64,000 nucleotides of DNA from Ifrita kowaldi (taxonomy: Eukaryota; Chordata; Aves; Passeriformes; Cinclosomatidae). The notes beneath the pieces were generated by a model. The model had not been told where the DNA came from. It saw only the letters and a program-made list of their open reading frames with translations, and made no database searches. Made by a program: the position numbers and the translations under genes. This document shows positions 1 through 13,474 of the stretch, piece by piece. Each line of letters begins with the position of its first letter. Positions within the stretch are counted from its first letter, which is position 1. The DNA is taken from contig VZRS01002372.1 of assembly GCA_013398055.1 (NCBI GenBank), positions 403,258 to 467,257 on the forward strand. Direction: 5' to 3'.

Positions 1-917
1 AAAGTGCTCTTGACAGAATCAGAATCTCGATGTGGCTTGCAGAGATGGATAGCTATGTTTTTGAAAGGAATTTTACTGTAAATTGTGGCCTTTAGCTATC
101 CTGCTGACAGTTCTATAGAACAGGACGCTTCTTTCTCAAAGATATTTTTCCCTCAAATAAAAGATAAAGGATGTAATCTGTCCTTTAATAATCTTCTTCT
201 CAAATTCCAGATACGTTGCTCCTGGTTATACATAAGCTACAAAGACAGACTAACCACATACTCAAATACTTGACAAACATCTGTATCAAAACTGCATGAA
301 AGAAATACTTGAAAACTTTGATCTTCACTGAAGTGATAAAAACCAGTGTAACCAGAAGTCCCTAAAATGCCAGAAATTTCAACATCCTAAATAACATAAT
401 AATTGCAGTAACTCATGTACCTACAAGTGAACCAGTCGTAGTCTAAGTCATGATCAATGGGATCTGTTAACTCTTCTAGCTCTTCCAGGTGTTGAATGGG
501 GAATTAAAGCTTCAGAACTGCTGTTCGCACAAAAGAAACCAAGTGAAACAGCTTTTATACCTGCACAGCAAAGCATAGCACAGCATATTTTCTGTTTAGA
601 GCAGTAACATATTCATAGCCCTAAGCGTCTTCTGAATGTCAAAACATAGCCTAAATTTTAATATTTAACAAAATAATATTTCAGTGATCTCACTGAATCA
701 TGAAAGTGTTATGAATCTTCTATAAAAGGTAATAAAAACTCCTCATTTCTCAGTCATTTCAAACCTTTTAATTTAAGGAGGTTAGACAAGCAAGGTAATG
801 GATTACTTCTATCTTCTGTTTGTTAAGTGAAGATTCAAATCCCAGCCACATTGATATTTACTGACGTCATGATCCGATTATTAAGATTCTCCAGAAATTC
901 CTCTGCCCCAATTAAGG
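1..917. other. AT-rich stretch with no recognised gene
   Basis: Nothing in this stretch looks like a gene, RNA gene or repeat I can name. The short open frames are not accompanied by splice sites or sensible codon use. It is probably ordinary intergenic or intronic DNA. Confidence 0.6.
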
Positions 918-1765
918 TGCAAACGAGACCATATGTCAGTGAAAATAGTATGGGTTTTATTTGATAGTAAATATGAGAGAGAGAGAGAGAAAGAAAGAAA
1001 TAGAAAATAGGTGGGGGGACAGAAAGAAAGTGACTGTGACAAAATGAAGAAAATATCACCACTCTGTGCATCCCAATGATGTTCTGTCGATCCTCTCCAG
1101 CTGGTCTTCTTGCTGGTGAAGTTCCCTCCGAAAATCATAGAATCTGATGGGTTAATATATGCTCAGGCTAGGTAGGAAAACCCAGGCACCTCCGTGAGGG
1201 GGGATGGATTTTGCCATTGTCTCTTACGACAGACTCCAGGTTTGTTGCATCACGTGCAGTCCTGTGGTGCAAGGCTTCAGGGATGACTCTGGGGGGCACT
1301 TTGGTGGGGCCTTTGATGGATTAAGGCACCCCCTCAGCTGCCTCTCATGTGAAAGTCCTGTGGATGTGCCCTGTGGGGTTGGGGGTTCCACAGCTGGCCC
1401 GGTTTGTGTAATTGGAGGATGGGTGTTTATTGCCTCTCACCAGAGGTTGCACCAGGCACCCAAAACCTCCTCCTCCCCCTCAGCTGGGGGGAGTCTGTGT
1501 AAACCTGGCTCCTGTGAGCTGTGCTCTCCCCCCACCCCAAACGCAGCCGGCAATAGTTGCAGCTGGTGGCTTTGATCTTTTGTTGATGCGTACCTTTCCC
1601 TCAGTCTGAGATGACTGAACAATAGGTTTCCCTTTATCTAATCAGCAGTTTGAATTTCAGTCCCAAGTCCCATTCTTCAGGGAGGTTTCTTTGGTTGTAG
1701 CTTCTTTATAATGAGCAAAACTTTATATCAATGTTTGAGGCATGAACTATTTTCAGTCTCTGACA
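918..1765 (-). mobile_element. ERV LTR, family K copy 1 (solo LTR, minus orientation)
   Basis: This block aligns along its length with 46328-47191, including a shared start (CAAACGAG at about 920-927) and a shared end (CAGTCTCTGACA, ending at 1765). Read on the minus strand it begins TGTCAGAGACTG, has a TATAAAG-type promoter box at 1701-1710, and has an AATAAA polyadenylation signal at 956-961 close to its 3' end. That order is typical of a retroviral LTR. A GA-rich tract (about 975-1030) and C-rich tracts lie inside it. The open frames at 1204-1609 fall wholly within the LTR and are not genes. No internal retroviral genes follow, so it is a solo LTR. The exact family and the 5' edge are uncertain, and no clean target duplication is visible. 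Confidence 0.65.
975..1002. repeat. (GA)n / (GAAA)n simple repeat
   Basis: A run of GA dinucleotides passes into GAAA units. It is part of the LTR: the other family copy has a matching purine tract at about 46376-46430. Confidence 0.85.
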
Positions 1766-3014
1766 ACTGGTGAGGGAATGATTGAGAACTATGGAATGAA
1801 CTTCCTTAGCAATTAGGCATTTACTCTTCCACTCCAAGTGCTGTCAGGTTCATCTAATCTATTTATGAAAACCCATAATAGTAAGCACCTCATAAACAGT
1901 TGCAACACACTCTTTATTCTCAGTAATACAAAATAGAAGACATGTAACTTGTATAAGACATCACTTAACCATCTCCTGAAAGACATCTGAAAGCCTACAG
2001 TTAAGAGACTTAAGAACTTTGATAACATGAAACAATTCAGTCTCTTCTTCCACTGCTTGCCTTCAAGAAAAGGCTGGTGTCGTGACATACAGAAATTTAG
2101 CAAATCCAAGATCTGAATAAATAAAATCTGGGCAATAAAAATCAAATTTCATTGTGTATACTGAAGAAAATATAGGATGGTAATGTATTTTCTGATCTTG
2201 CTATGAAATCTACACAAAAGAGCAAAACAACCTCTACCCAGGATATTACTCTACTCAAAATATGGCCAACTGGACATGTAATACTCTGAGAGAGATAAAG
2301 TATATACTTTTCTGCTGATCATTTTTTGTACTGGAATTGCATTGGAATGATTTATTCTGATTTATATATTTTATGCTTCCAGAAAGATACTAGCAAGACA
2401 CTGCATAAGACACATTCACAATTCACACATTTTAGGCACCTTAGGTAAGGGCATATGCCAGTCACCACAACCACCACCACCTCATACTATCCCTCCATTC
2501 CTCAAGGAATTTCCCCCTGCCTTCTTCATGTTAATCCTTTCGATTTCTTTGTACTTCATCTAGTGATTTATCTACTTGATTTTTTAAAAATGTGTCTCCT
2601 TTGATGCTGCATTAATCACCATCCTTTTTTTGTTACTTTTCAAAAAATTTTCCTGTAAGGAAAAATGATACTAAAAGCCCAGCTGTTTATCAGTTTTGGT
2701 GGTAGATGTCATGACCATGGGACTATTGTATTTAGGCATAGGGAAATCACTGAGTGACCTATCCTCCAGAGCACAAGATTAATCTCATCTTAACTTTTCA
2801 TTATTTAAACTTTATCTATATTTTCAGCATAGGTGGTGTGTGGAATTCCTACTCTGCATGGGCTTTTTAAACCTCCACAGCATTGTGGTTACTATTCACT
2901 CTAAAAAATAGTTAATCTTATTTAGAGTCTGTGTCCTTATCTTTTCCTTCTTTCTCTTCTCCTATTCTTCATTGAGTCAAATTTTAAAGTATTCCTGTGT
3001 TTGCACTGAAGGAC
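1766..3014. other. No gene seen
   Basis: AT-rich DNA with no recognisable exon, RNA gene or repeat. The open frame at 1813-2145 on the minus strand (110 codons) has no recognisable domain and is probably chance. Confidence 0.55.
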
Positions 3015-3581
3015 TGTGCTGTTTTTGGTTGGGATAGAGTTAACTTTCTTCACAGTAGCTGGTACAGGGCTATGTTTTGGACTTTTGCTGTGTTGATAAT
3101 ATAGATATGTTTTTGTCATTGCTGACCAGTGCTCACACAGAGCCAAGGTCTCTCCTGCTTCTTATCCCGACCCACCTGCGAGGAGGCTGAGAGTGCACAA
3201 GAAGCTGGGAGGGGACACAGCTGGGACAGCTGATCCCAACTGGCCAAAAGGATATTCCAGACCATATGACATCATGCTCTGCATAAAATGCTGGGTGAAG
3301 AAGGAAGGGAAGGACATTCAGAGTGGTGGCATTTGTCCTCCCAAGCAACCATTACATGCAATGGAGCCCTGCTTTTCTGGAGATGGCTGAGCACCTGCCT
3401 GCCCATGGGAAACAGTGAATGAACTCCTTGTTTTGCCTTGCTTGAGTGCACAGCTTTTGATTTACCTATTCATCTCAACCCATGAGTTTTCTCACTCTTA
3501 CTTTTCCCATTCTCTCCCCCAGTCTGGTGTGGGAGGAGTGAGCGATGGTGCTTTGTTGACAGCGGAGGTTAAATCATGACA
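3015..3581 (+). mobile_element. Solo ERV LTR, plus orientation
   Basis: The block starts TGTGCTG with GGGATAGAGTTAA shortly after (3031-3043) and ends GTTAAATCATGACA. These match the two ends of a very common avian ERV LTR, which begins TGTCCTGG and ends in a GTTAAACCACGACA-type sequence. The U3 core (GGCCAAAAGGATATTCCA and ATGACATCATGCTC, about 3241-3280) is followed by a TATA-like CATAAAA at 3282-3288. An R/U5 part with CTCTCCCCCAGTCTGG follows. The flanking pentamers are AGGAC (3010-3014) and AGCAC (3582-3586), a 4 of 5 match that suits an aged 5-bp target duplication. No viral genes adjoin it. Confidence 0.88.
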
Positions 3582-4660
3582 AGCACTTAACATATTTTCA
3601 ACTATGATAAAATATTAAATAATAAGGATTTTTTTTTTATTATACAGCATTAAACTGTAAGACATTATCTTCACAGGCAGAAGAGTTAAAACTGGAGTAT
3701 ATTACCATTCATGTCTATATCAGAGTTATTGCTACAACAATTCTCAGAAGTTTTAATGCCTGCCTGAAACCATAAAACCTTTCTCTAATTCCCAAAAGAA
3801 GAAAGAAATAGTAACATTCTCACAGTCTCTTGAAAAAAGTAAAATGAAGCCATGCCTAACCTAAAATGTAGTTCAAAACTGGGAAATTATAGTGACTTTG
3901 AATTTTCAGTGATTCTTACACATTTTAAGAACTTCTCCAAAAAATTGCAGGCATTTCTTAGTGAGGAAACTCCATCCTGTTGAGAAAGGAAGCACAAAAT
4001 ATTTCTTCCTAGTGAATGCATATTTAGCAGTATAGATATCAGTAAAGATGCATATATATCAGTAAAAACTGAATTAACATAATATTTGTAGAGAAAATTT
4101 TGATACTAAGAACTATATGAGACTAAAGCATTAATTGTGTGTTATTATATGTAGTAAACAGATTTTCATAATAACTCCAACCCCTTCTAGCACTCTATTT
4201 GGTGAAAAACAGTATTATCTTAATATATTAATGGTGCACTGTTGAATTTATCAACAATGTCAAAAGCAAAGGAGGAGTTCATTGTGTGGCTCATCCTGAC
4301 ACTAAACCTTTAAGCTGTCTGTTATAGATTCCTCTCTAAGACTTTATAACTTCAAGGTTAAAAGTAGGCTTTTACTGCAAAAACTGTAATTTTTTAAGCA
4401 AAATAAGTTAATTTAAAAAGTGAGAAGCACTGTTTTAATCCTAAACCATATGTAAACCATACATTTCAAGAAGGTTCAGAAATAAAGTTACAAGAAATGA
4501 GAAAAATCCGAAACCTTTGAGTTTCTTTTCTATTGCCAATCTTTCTCATTAGACCAAATTTTTTGAATGTTTCTTCTAATGAGTATAATTCACAAACATA
4601 TTGCTTCTGAAGAATTTAATCTGTTTCCCAAATTATTAATCAGACATTGATAGTCTGATA
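3582..4660. other. No gene seen
   Basis: AT-rich unique sequence. A short T-rich run at 3629-3638 is the only simple feature. Confidence 0.55.
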
Positions 4661-5110
4661 GGGTTACAGAGATGATTAAGGGACATACATAACTCCAATA
4701 TAAGGAAAGAATGAGAGGTCTGAGACTTTTTAGCTGGGAAAAGAGAAGGACTATGGGAAATTTCATCAATTTATCTAATTACCCGAAGGAGAGTGCAAAG
4801 GCAATAGAACTAGGCGGTTTTCAGGGGTACACAGGGACCAACGGCAACAGACAGAAAATGAAACACAGGTAGCTTCCTCCGAACATCACAGTACTTTACT
4901 GTAAGGGTGACCAAGCACTGGGAGAGGTTGCCCAGTGATGTTGTGGAGTGTCCCTCCTTGGATGTATCCAAAAGCCATCTGGGCATGGTCCAGGGCATCC
5001 AGCTCTTTGAGCAGGGGGAGTTGGACAATATGTGCTCCAAAGGTCTCTTCCAACTTCAACCACTCTCTGAGTCTGTAATTCTGTGATTCTATTACTCTGT
5101 GATTCTATGA
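4661..5110 (+). mobile_element. CR1 LINE 3' fragment
   Basis: This is the last part of CR1 ORF2 plus the 3' UTR. It contains the usual CR1 landmarks in order: AGATGATTAAGGGAC (about 4670), GAGGTCTGAGACTTTTTAGC (about 4710), TTTACTGTAAGGGTGACC (4894-4911), AGGTTGCCCAGTGATGTTGTGG and CTCTTCCAACTTCAACCA. It ends in short CTGTGATTCTAT units (5079-5110), the CR1 3' tail. The element is 5'-truncated, as most CR1 copies are. It carries many indels and codes for nothing intact. Confidence 0.92.
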
Positions 5111-7596
5111 AATGAAGTGGGCTCTGTCCATAAATAGGAAGTACTCCTGGAGTCAGATGAGTTTTAAACTTAACAAGTACGTCTAAATTAAACATAAAGT
5201 ATTGTCTTTTTATTAGTTCCAGAAACTGAGTGAGCAGGTGAAGCCATATGACGGTTCCATACCAGAACAAAATGCATGCACACTATTCCCCACAAGAGTC
5301 TACTTTGCCCTGAAAGAAACATTCAAGTATGGACAAAGAAACATTCAAATACAGATTAATATGCTCCAGCAAGTTTCTTAGATGCCTGCCTAACTGGGGG
5401 ACTTGCACATGGACCTCCCTATGGAGAAAAAATGTCTCACAGTCTAGAAAACCTGTAGGACTGGAAGGAACTGCCTCTCGTAACAGCAAAAGACACGAAG
5501 GACCTGCCAGGTGCTATTGAGATCAAAATCTACACCCCATATTTCTTTTTCATTTTGCTAAGATTATGTCATTTATTGTAGCAGCAGCAGAATTGGCTCA
5601 TTTTAACTTTGACTACCTGATTAAAACTTTACTGAAACATTATTATCATCTTCATAAATGTCAGCGATATTGCTTATATCATAGAACTAAACACAGCCTC
5701 AATCTCATCCCTCCCTGCCCTCTCAGTCTCTTATGCAACAGCTTTTGCTATAAGAAAGTTAATTTTAATGCCATCTCTGCTGGAACCATCTCCCTGCTGC
5801 TATGCTATAGCTTTAATTTAACATCCTCTTTAAATCAGTGGAGTGCTGGGGTATATGAGGGAAATTTGGTAGCACAAATTGTGTTCATCCTGTTCAAGAG
5901 ATGAGTTCTTTCATCTAAGTTAACCAGGCTTAATTCAACACCTCTCTGATAAAGTCCCCTGCTGTCTGAGTGTGTATAGTGTGCAGGGGGAGGCTTTTCA
6001 ACTTTACTTGGCTGGTATTTCAAAATAGACTTTTTCACCCTCTAGCATCAAAATGCATCAGCAGTGTCTGACCATTAAAATATAAATGATGAAAAGTGAC
6101 ATTATTTAAAACATCTGTAGCTCAAGCCTGATGTGACCCAAATGGTGCTAGTGACCTACAGTAATCTCAGATGTGTGCTGGTTTTCAAGAGGGTCACAAT
6201 ACATTTTCCAACACCACAGTATGAAGCCTTTCAAAGACACATAAATTTATCCTTTATTTAAACCAGCAACTCAAAGGGGCAGAACAGTATTCTTTGTATT
6301 TTTTTTTTTTACCTGAAATATATTAAAGCAAAAATAGATTTTGGGAAACCAAACGTCTATTTACAAACTTAAAAGAAGAAGCCAATACAACTAATGCTCC
6401 AGTAAATTTCTTGTAATAATTTAGTTGCTATTGAAACACTGGTCTCTGAATAGAATGTTCTAAACAGAGAGATGAATGACTAAATGTGTGTCTGGGGAAA
6501 TAAAGAGGAATATACTGATATAGACCTAGGCTGTAAAATAAGCAGGATTCATCTATAGGACTTCAAGGGACTAGCTTGCTTTCTGAAATGCTAGAGTTAT
6601 TATCTTTCATATTAATTCAGGAAAAAAATCCCAACAAATGATATTTGTAATGGATGATATTGGGTTACTAATGAAAAATTGGCAGTCAAGGGCAGAAAAG
6701 AGTTCAGCTGCACCATCTTAGACTCTTACTGTTCTAACTAAAAAAGTGCATCATGCATAAAGCTCTGTAAGCAGACCTAAGAAAATACTTTTATTCTAAG
6801 AATTTAGTTTATCTCTAATTTCAGAGCAATATCTAACTCAACCAGTTTTCCTCTTACTTACTAATTTATTAGTATCATTATTTTGCAATTCATGATGACA
6901 AAAATCAACAAATGCAAAAGAAAACCCTAGCTATTTTTCAAGACTAGTGACATGATTTCACCCTATGGTTTTGCAGCTGTTACTTGCAATACACTACACT
7001 TAAAATAAACATTTTTTTCATTATTATTTCAAATCTCACTGTTTTTTTAAGTACTACCCTTAGAAGAGGTAGTAATTCAGATAATAGGTAAAAAGTTCTT
7101 TTGTTCTTGTAATACAAAGGACTATATTGCTTTTACGGTTATCATAAATTTAACTGATATCTGAATAACTATTTGTTCAAAGGCTTTTTAACTTAAGCTT
7201 CTTGAATAGCCTTTTGCATAGTCCTTCTCCAGACATCCGAAGGGGAAATTCAACAGGCAACTGCTCAGCAGTAGTAATCTGTGACCAGGGAATGATCTAG
7301 CATGAAGGGCAAGAGGGCCCAGCTGCAAAAGGAGTAAACTGACTGGAGACAGGAATGCCAGAGACAGAAAGATAGTGTGTAAGGGAGTATTTCCCTTATC
7401 TTGGTGACATCATATTTGGGCAGCAGACCTTGGCTGGGGGATGGACCCAAAGCCAGGCTAAGGTATCCCTATAATGCTCACAGCATTTATGCTGGTGCAA
7501 GTGTATACAAAGATTCAGCTTATGACAAACCTTTGTAGACTACTTGAAGAACCACTTACAGTCACAGGGCTGTTAAATGCATTGCTTATTAATAGC
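5111..7596. other. No gene seen
   Basis: Unique AT-rich DNA with several chance open frames (for example 5566-5904) that have no splice context or recognised domain. Two near-repeats of AAAGAAACATTCAA occur at about 5314-5350. A T run lies at 6300-6311. Confidence 0.5.
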
Positions 7597-8188
7597 TGTA
7601 CTAGTTTGAAAATCAACCAGTAAGAGATTACAAGTCAGAATTATAATTTAATAGGAAAATTTAAATAAATGCAATGGTATAGGAACACTGACACCCAGCC
7701 AGACTACAGCCTGACACCCTGTTAGTCAGGGTGGTGGTAGCAGTCCAGATGAAATGGTTCTGTTGAAGCAGTGATCCTGTAGAAAAGGGGCTGGTCCTTA
7801 CCTGAGAGCCCAGTGATAGCCACATCCTCCAAGAGTCCAGTAGGTAAGAGCCCCTCATGCTGTTCCAAACCCCAGATTATATCCAGGTGGGAATGCTTGG
7901 GTCCTCCCCCTGGGCGGAGCATCTCACAATGGGCTGATGCGGAGTCATGTGGTGGGTCCTTGATTGCCCATTAAACAGAGAGCTCCTGGAGGGAGTTACC
8001 AGGGATGAGTCATGGTAGGAGATAACAAACACTGCCCCACCTGCTTTAACAGCTTGTGAAGATGATAATAGAATTCATACTTTTGGTTACATCTTGCATG
8101 GTAACCTAGGACAATGGTTCAAAAGAGAAAATATAGCACAAGTGTGTATTTAATTATCCTCAAGGGTTACCATAAAAATTCCCCAACA
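7597..8188 (-). mobile_element. ERV LTR, minus orientation
   Basis: The plus strand runs from TGTACTAGTTTGAAAATCAA to TTCCCCAACA, both with the TG...CA ends of an LTR. I recognise the body as an avian ERV LTR from CCTGACACCCTGTTAGTCAGG (7709-7729), the GGGCGGAGCATCTCACAATGG block (about 7911-7931), TCATGTGGTGGGTCCTTGATT, and GGGTTACCATAAAAATTCCCC near the end. Read on the minus strand there is a TATA-like GGATATAATC (7875-7884) and then ATTAAA near 7645, so minus is the likely orientation. The open frames at 7661-7922 lie in the LTR and are not genes. I see no clear target duplication and no internal viral genes. Confidence 0.75.
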
Positions 8189-8507
8189 TTTCTAATTGCC
8201 TTGTCATTTTGATGAGATAAGCAAAAATAATGGGGGTTTTAAAGGTGTTTTTCTAAGGTTTCTGGCTTTGATGCATAAATATATGTCTGATTTTTTTATT
8301 ACTTTTTTTTAAACTTCTTTCCTAGGGTGATAGAGAGATACACAAAATGCAACTGTTGCGTTAAATTAGCTGTTTAACCACTCCCAAATACATGCTGATT
8401 TTAATAATTTGCTTCACCTGAGAAATTAAAAATCCTAGGATTCTGTGCCTGTTTAGGACACAAGGTATAGATCCAAATTCCCTCATATGAGAGGCTGGAA
8501 ATATTGA

Positions 8508-9235
8508 TGTTTCAAGACATTTTGGTGCGCATGTGTGTGGGGAAAGGGTCAGGTTGGGCCTTTCCCTGGTGAGGGAATGCCCTGCTCCACATCCCCCATT
8601 CCTACAGCCTGTATCCCAGCCCGGGAGTGGCTGCCAATTCCTGCCACACTGGAGGCAATGCTCCACACCTGCCCCTGGAGCTCCTAACCCAGCTCCTGAG
8701 TGGCCAAATGACCGGAAATCCCACCTGGGGGAAGGGCCCAGGAAGGCCAAGGGGTATTTAAAGTTGAACATGAGGTAAGTGTGTGTCTCGGCCCTACTTT
8801 CTCTTGTAATTTGTTATCAGCTGAATACTGCTGGAACCCAGGAGCTGGTAGCTATGTGCGTCCTTTCCTATATCTTTTGTGCTTCTCTCTCTTTTTCTAA
8901 TTTCCTTTCCCTGGAATTTTTGAATGACTTAAAATTGAATGGGCTTAGAGTTTGCTGAGTTGAATGGGACAAAGTAATGCTTTGAGAAGTGTTCTGTGTT
9001 GATTGAGTATTGCAGTAACCCTTTTGCCAAAGTTCTCTGTTTTTCTGAAGTTGTCAGTTAAGTTTTTCTTGTTGTTTTACCTCTTAAGAATATCTTGCTA
9101 ATATTTCTCCCATGCATCTAACTTGGAATACATGTACAACCATAAGCCCTTTTAAAAGTCTTGCTGAGTGAGTTTTTTGGGGCCTTGCACCTCACCTTGA
9201 TACAAGGATGCATTTTTAATTGGTTTTGAGGAACA
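8508..9235 (+). mobile_element. ERV LTR, plus orientation
   Basis: A GC-rich upstream half (8530-8755) leads to a TATTTAAA box at 8755-8762. A T-rich downstream half follows (CTTTCTCTTGTAATTTGTTA, then GTCTTGCTGAGTGAGTTTTTT, then TTGGTTTTGAGGAACA at the end). I recognise this order as a U3-R-U5 arrangement seen in avian ERV LTRs. The start is uncertain: TGTTTCAAGACATT at 8508 and TGTGTGGGGAAAGG at 8534 are both possible. The open frames on both strands at 8361-8778 are a by-product of the GC-rich U3 and are not genes. Confidence 0.55.
8755..8762 (+). promoter_or_regulatory. LTR TATA box (TATTTAAA)
   Basis: A TATTTAAA box at the end of the GC-rich U3-like half of the LTR, where a retroviral promoter would sit. 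Activity is not implied. Confidence 0.45.
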
Positions 9236-12200
9236 ATATTGAAGACCGAGAACCTGCCGCCTTTGAGGAAGGAGCTTGTTCGTGCATCTTCATTGAATGG
9301 TCAGTGGTATGGAATGAGATACTTCTTACAGAGTGATTTACTGTGCAGAATACATTCTATTTTTTCATGTTCACTAAACTCTCACTATAATTTGCAAGAA
9401 AAGCTGACATGAGTTATCAAGCCAATTTATTGTAAAAATGAGCCAGCAAGAACAAACCACTGCCCCTGGCAGAATGAGTTACTGTCTCTTTGACAAGGCA
9501 GACAGTTCCTTATGAATTCAGCCTACTATCAGTTGTGAAGACATCCTCCAATGAGCTTCACAGTCTCTTTCCTGCCTCTGCTTCTCCCTGCCCTCTATTT
9601 CTTCTCTTGCAACTTTCCTAATTCCCTTTTCCTTCTCTTTTCTTTCTCCTTAGCCTCAAATCTGTCCGAAATTAGGTTTCACTTAATGAAACAAGGCACT
9701 TAAGATGCCTAAGCCAACAGTCAATGAATTGTCTCACCCATTTCAAACTCTTTCTTCTTCCTATGCCAGAAAAGAATATATGCTTGTCACAGGACTGTGA
9801 AAATCACAGATTCAGGTAAGAGAAAAAAAGCTCTTAAAAATGGATGTTCCATTTAAATGCCTAATTTTCAGAATACTTAACTTTTTCTGTTTGTTAGTAT
9901 ATATTTTAAATAACTTCCTCTTGGATTGGTTGCATTAAAAAACCAAACAACAAAACACCGGGGGGAGGAGAGAAAGGTGAATCTTACTGGGTAATTTAAT
10001 GAAACCAAAATTAAGAGTCCAGAATTGTGTCAACAAAAATTCAAATAAATTATGTCCAACAGGTGACTTGCATTTAAACATCTCCAAGGAATATGTATAT
10101 GTTAAAAAGCAATAATTTGTTACAGAAACTGCACTCATCTAATTAAGTAGATTCTTCATATGTTTTAACCTCTAAAAATAAAGCAGTTGCCAGCAAACAC
10201 AAATGTATATATTTAGATTATAACATTCAGATTTCAAGAAATCTGACTTCATACAACTGTACTTACATTTAATTCACTTAGGAAAAAAAGTAACTACTGT
10301 GTGTTTATGGGACCAGACAAGTATATACGTCATCCTAAAAGTTGTGCTCGTGTAAAGAAATCATACTTGGTCCTGAAATATTCATTTCTTCTCCATCTTT
10401 CCTGATTTAAGTAACTTTATTTTTTTTTCTGGCTGTGGCCAGATGCTTTTCTTAGTTGCTTAATTCTGTTCTGGTACTATGTGGAGAACCTAGAGAGTAT
10501 ATTCACACAGCTTATAGGCAGAGAAACATGTTAGATGTCTAGATGTCTTAAAATGTTTTTCAACCCTAGTTAAAGCTTTTACAGCCTACAGGTAACTGAA
10601 TGCTTATATAAATTCTAGAGTCATCAGATTACCACAACATGTTTTGCAATTATCCACTTCCTTTTTAAACTGTGTTCCTGTAATTCATTATTATATTTTT
10701 TCCCCCTTTGTCAAATGCTTAGGAATGGAGGGTTGTTTCTTGGGAAAGACCTCCAAATATGAAAGTTTTACCGGTCAATGTTCAATTCTGTTTGATTCTA
10801 AAGGTGAGTTTAAATGAAAACTTATACCATGGAAATTAACTCTGACACAGAAGGAGCAGTCAGGACTACATGTGAAGTGATTACTATAAATCTGACAATA
10901 GCAAAAATAACTTTGGTAAGATGCACATGCAACTAAGTTCACAAAACCACATATATGTGAAATGCTACGTTTCACATGGCTACCTAATTTGTAGTTATGC
11001 CATGCTTTCTGTTCTCAAGTATCTTGGCTGAGTAAAAGCAAAAATCTGAACACAAAACTGGAGCAACCTTACCTTAGACTTTAAATCGAGCACTGGGTTT
11101 CCAGGGAATTGTGTAGAAACTGTCCAACCTCTAATTCATATTTTTTTGTCTTCTCTTTTATAGACAGAAATCCATTAGGGACTTCACTACATGCAGAAGA
11201 AGCTGCATTTTAAAAAGGCATAGTTCACCCATGATGCTGATACTTTGAATTTTAGTTCTGTAAGAATACTCAGATGGCAACACTCTGGTCCCAGTGATTC
11301 ATATTACTTGAATTTTTCATACTATTCATCAGATTTGTCTTACTGCACCTCAGCTTCCTTTGTTGTTGTGCTCTCATTTTATACCATGAGAAGCATCTGC
11401 AAAAGGAACTTGTAACTGAACTGAACAGAAGGATGTAACTAGGTGGCATATGCCTGGGGACAGAGAACTGTTAGTTGTATGAAACTTCTTCTACAGCTTA
11501 TTTAAGTGTCTAGACTTCTTGTAATGGGACTAATGGTAGGCTGATGAGGGAATTGTCTGGTACTAATTCACAGGGAGATTTTAATGGCCAGTCTGTGCAC
11601 AGCTGGTGTATCTGATCTGTGTGTAAAAGTTGGAACACTGTCCATTGTGTGGACAAAAGGTCCATATATATATGTATACATATGCATATACAGAGCCAAC
11701 AACTGTTAGTGCATTTGATGTGTTAAAGGTTAAATAGCCAGAATGATCCGATTCAGAAAAACTTCCCTAAAAGTTGGGGAGTATTCTAGTATTTTGAATC
11801 TAGTATTTATCCTTTATCTCTGCTTATTATGTTTGCCTTTCCATATTCCTTTGTGTCCTAAGACTGACAGCATCATCTTCCTTGAGGATGTGTCTGCAGC
11901 AATTACAGCAAGCTTCTAGCCCCCTGTGGCTCTCCCTGCAAGGTAGAAGATGACAGTGGTGGGAATTTCTTGTCCTCTCTTCTGGGGCCCTACTCGAAAT
12001 TCAGTGAGTGTGTTTGTCTGCTGCCCTGGAGGCTCCTTCTGTTGGCCCCTGCCTGGATGGCAGCACTTTCCAAATCAGTAGCAGAATCCATTGAGAAGTG
12101 ACAGTCATGTGAGTGTGGAGAAGTTCTCCAATTCATAGCAGGAGATACTGTGAAAGGTAATTCAGGTTTTGTTCATTTTTTCCTCATCCATCAATCTGGG

Positions 12201-13474
12201 TTAATAAATAACTAATTAAACTCAGGTTTGAAGCTGCAGTGCTCTTAGAAGTTCTTCTTATATTCCCTGAACCTTGAATCTATACGGCATAGATAGCTTC
12301 AACATGATGAATATTTTACAACCTGTGTCAAAGGTACTCAAAACACATACATGTCTAACATACAGAAGTTCCCAGAAGGTTTAGAAGGAACAGCTCCTAA
12401 TTTCTGAATATGTCTGGAGTTTGTGTGCCTTGAGGGATGTACAGAGTCTACTCAAACTTGAGGAGTTTTTCCTTATCTAGATGAATGGTACAATCCAATG
12501 GGAAAGAAACAGGGAAAGATAGGGAAGTCAAAGGTTATCCTGACACAGAGTGCTTTTTTTGGTGTGTTTTGTTTTGTTGTTTTTTTATTTTTTTTTAAAC
12601 TGGGTATTTTGAGAGATATAGACAAAAGGTAGTAGATGAAGGATTTTGATTTGAAGCTACAATCCCGAAATACACCTGAATATTGTTTTCGGTGAACAAG
12701 CTTCTTGTTTGTATGAGGTCTTAGCAATTAAAAATAATGTTTTACCTCCAACCAGTTTTTATTTTTCAGCTAACGTATATGTCTCCAGAACTCTGTTTAG
12801 AGTTATCAGTATATTGATAGCAATTACTTTAGTAACTTCTATGACACTAAATAAAGTATTTCTACTTCAATTACCAGGGTGTTTTTATAGTTAATGTATA
12901 ATGAAATTTGCTTTCTCGTTTCAAATGCGAACCAAACATAGGTACTAGTTTGATTTATTTACACTCTTTACTGAAAGTACTTCATTTGTCTTATTAAAAT
13001 TATCTTTTTAAAACCTAAAAAAATCATTCTTCCATAGCTTAAAAAAAAACAACCTCCATAAAAAACAGCCCTAAAAAACCCCTGAAAGACTATATGGGTT
13101 TTTCTTTGTTTGAGGGTTTTTGTTCATCAGCATCCATCACTTTGTTCTTTTTCTTATTGGTGGAGACGCCTAAATAAGTTTTTGCATCTAGCTTTGAGTA
13201 CAATCCATTGTCTATTTCTCAGACACAATTCATTTTTGTCATCTTGTGCAAGTTCATATACTGAGAAAGAAGAAACAGTCATGAATGAAAACAAAGGAAC
13301 AAGCACAATATTAGGCACTTACTGTTCTCCTTAAAGACCTCCTTTTCTGTGTTCCTTCTCTGACTAGATTTCTGTTCTCTCCCCAACTTTGAAAAGTATA
13401 TAGATAAGTGTCTTTGTGCTATAAGGCCTTTAATAGGTTGCCTCTTTGTTGTGGATGGATTGACCCTTTTCACT
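9236..13474. other. No gene seen
   Basis: Four kilobases of unique AT-rich DNA. A T-rich, G-poor tract lies at 12552-12598 and an alternating TA/CA tract at 11663-11690. Small open frames (9935, 10775, 12473, 12709, 13110, 13279) show nothing recognisable. A GC-richer patch at 11870-12170 has no clear exon boundaries. Confidence 0.5.

Noticed and set aside
8361..8778. Overlapping frames of 136 and 81 codons on opposite strands
   Set aside because: GC-rich LTR U3 sequence suppresses stop codons on both strands. There is no domain or splice evidence.
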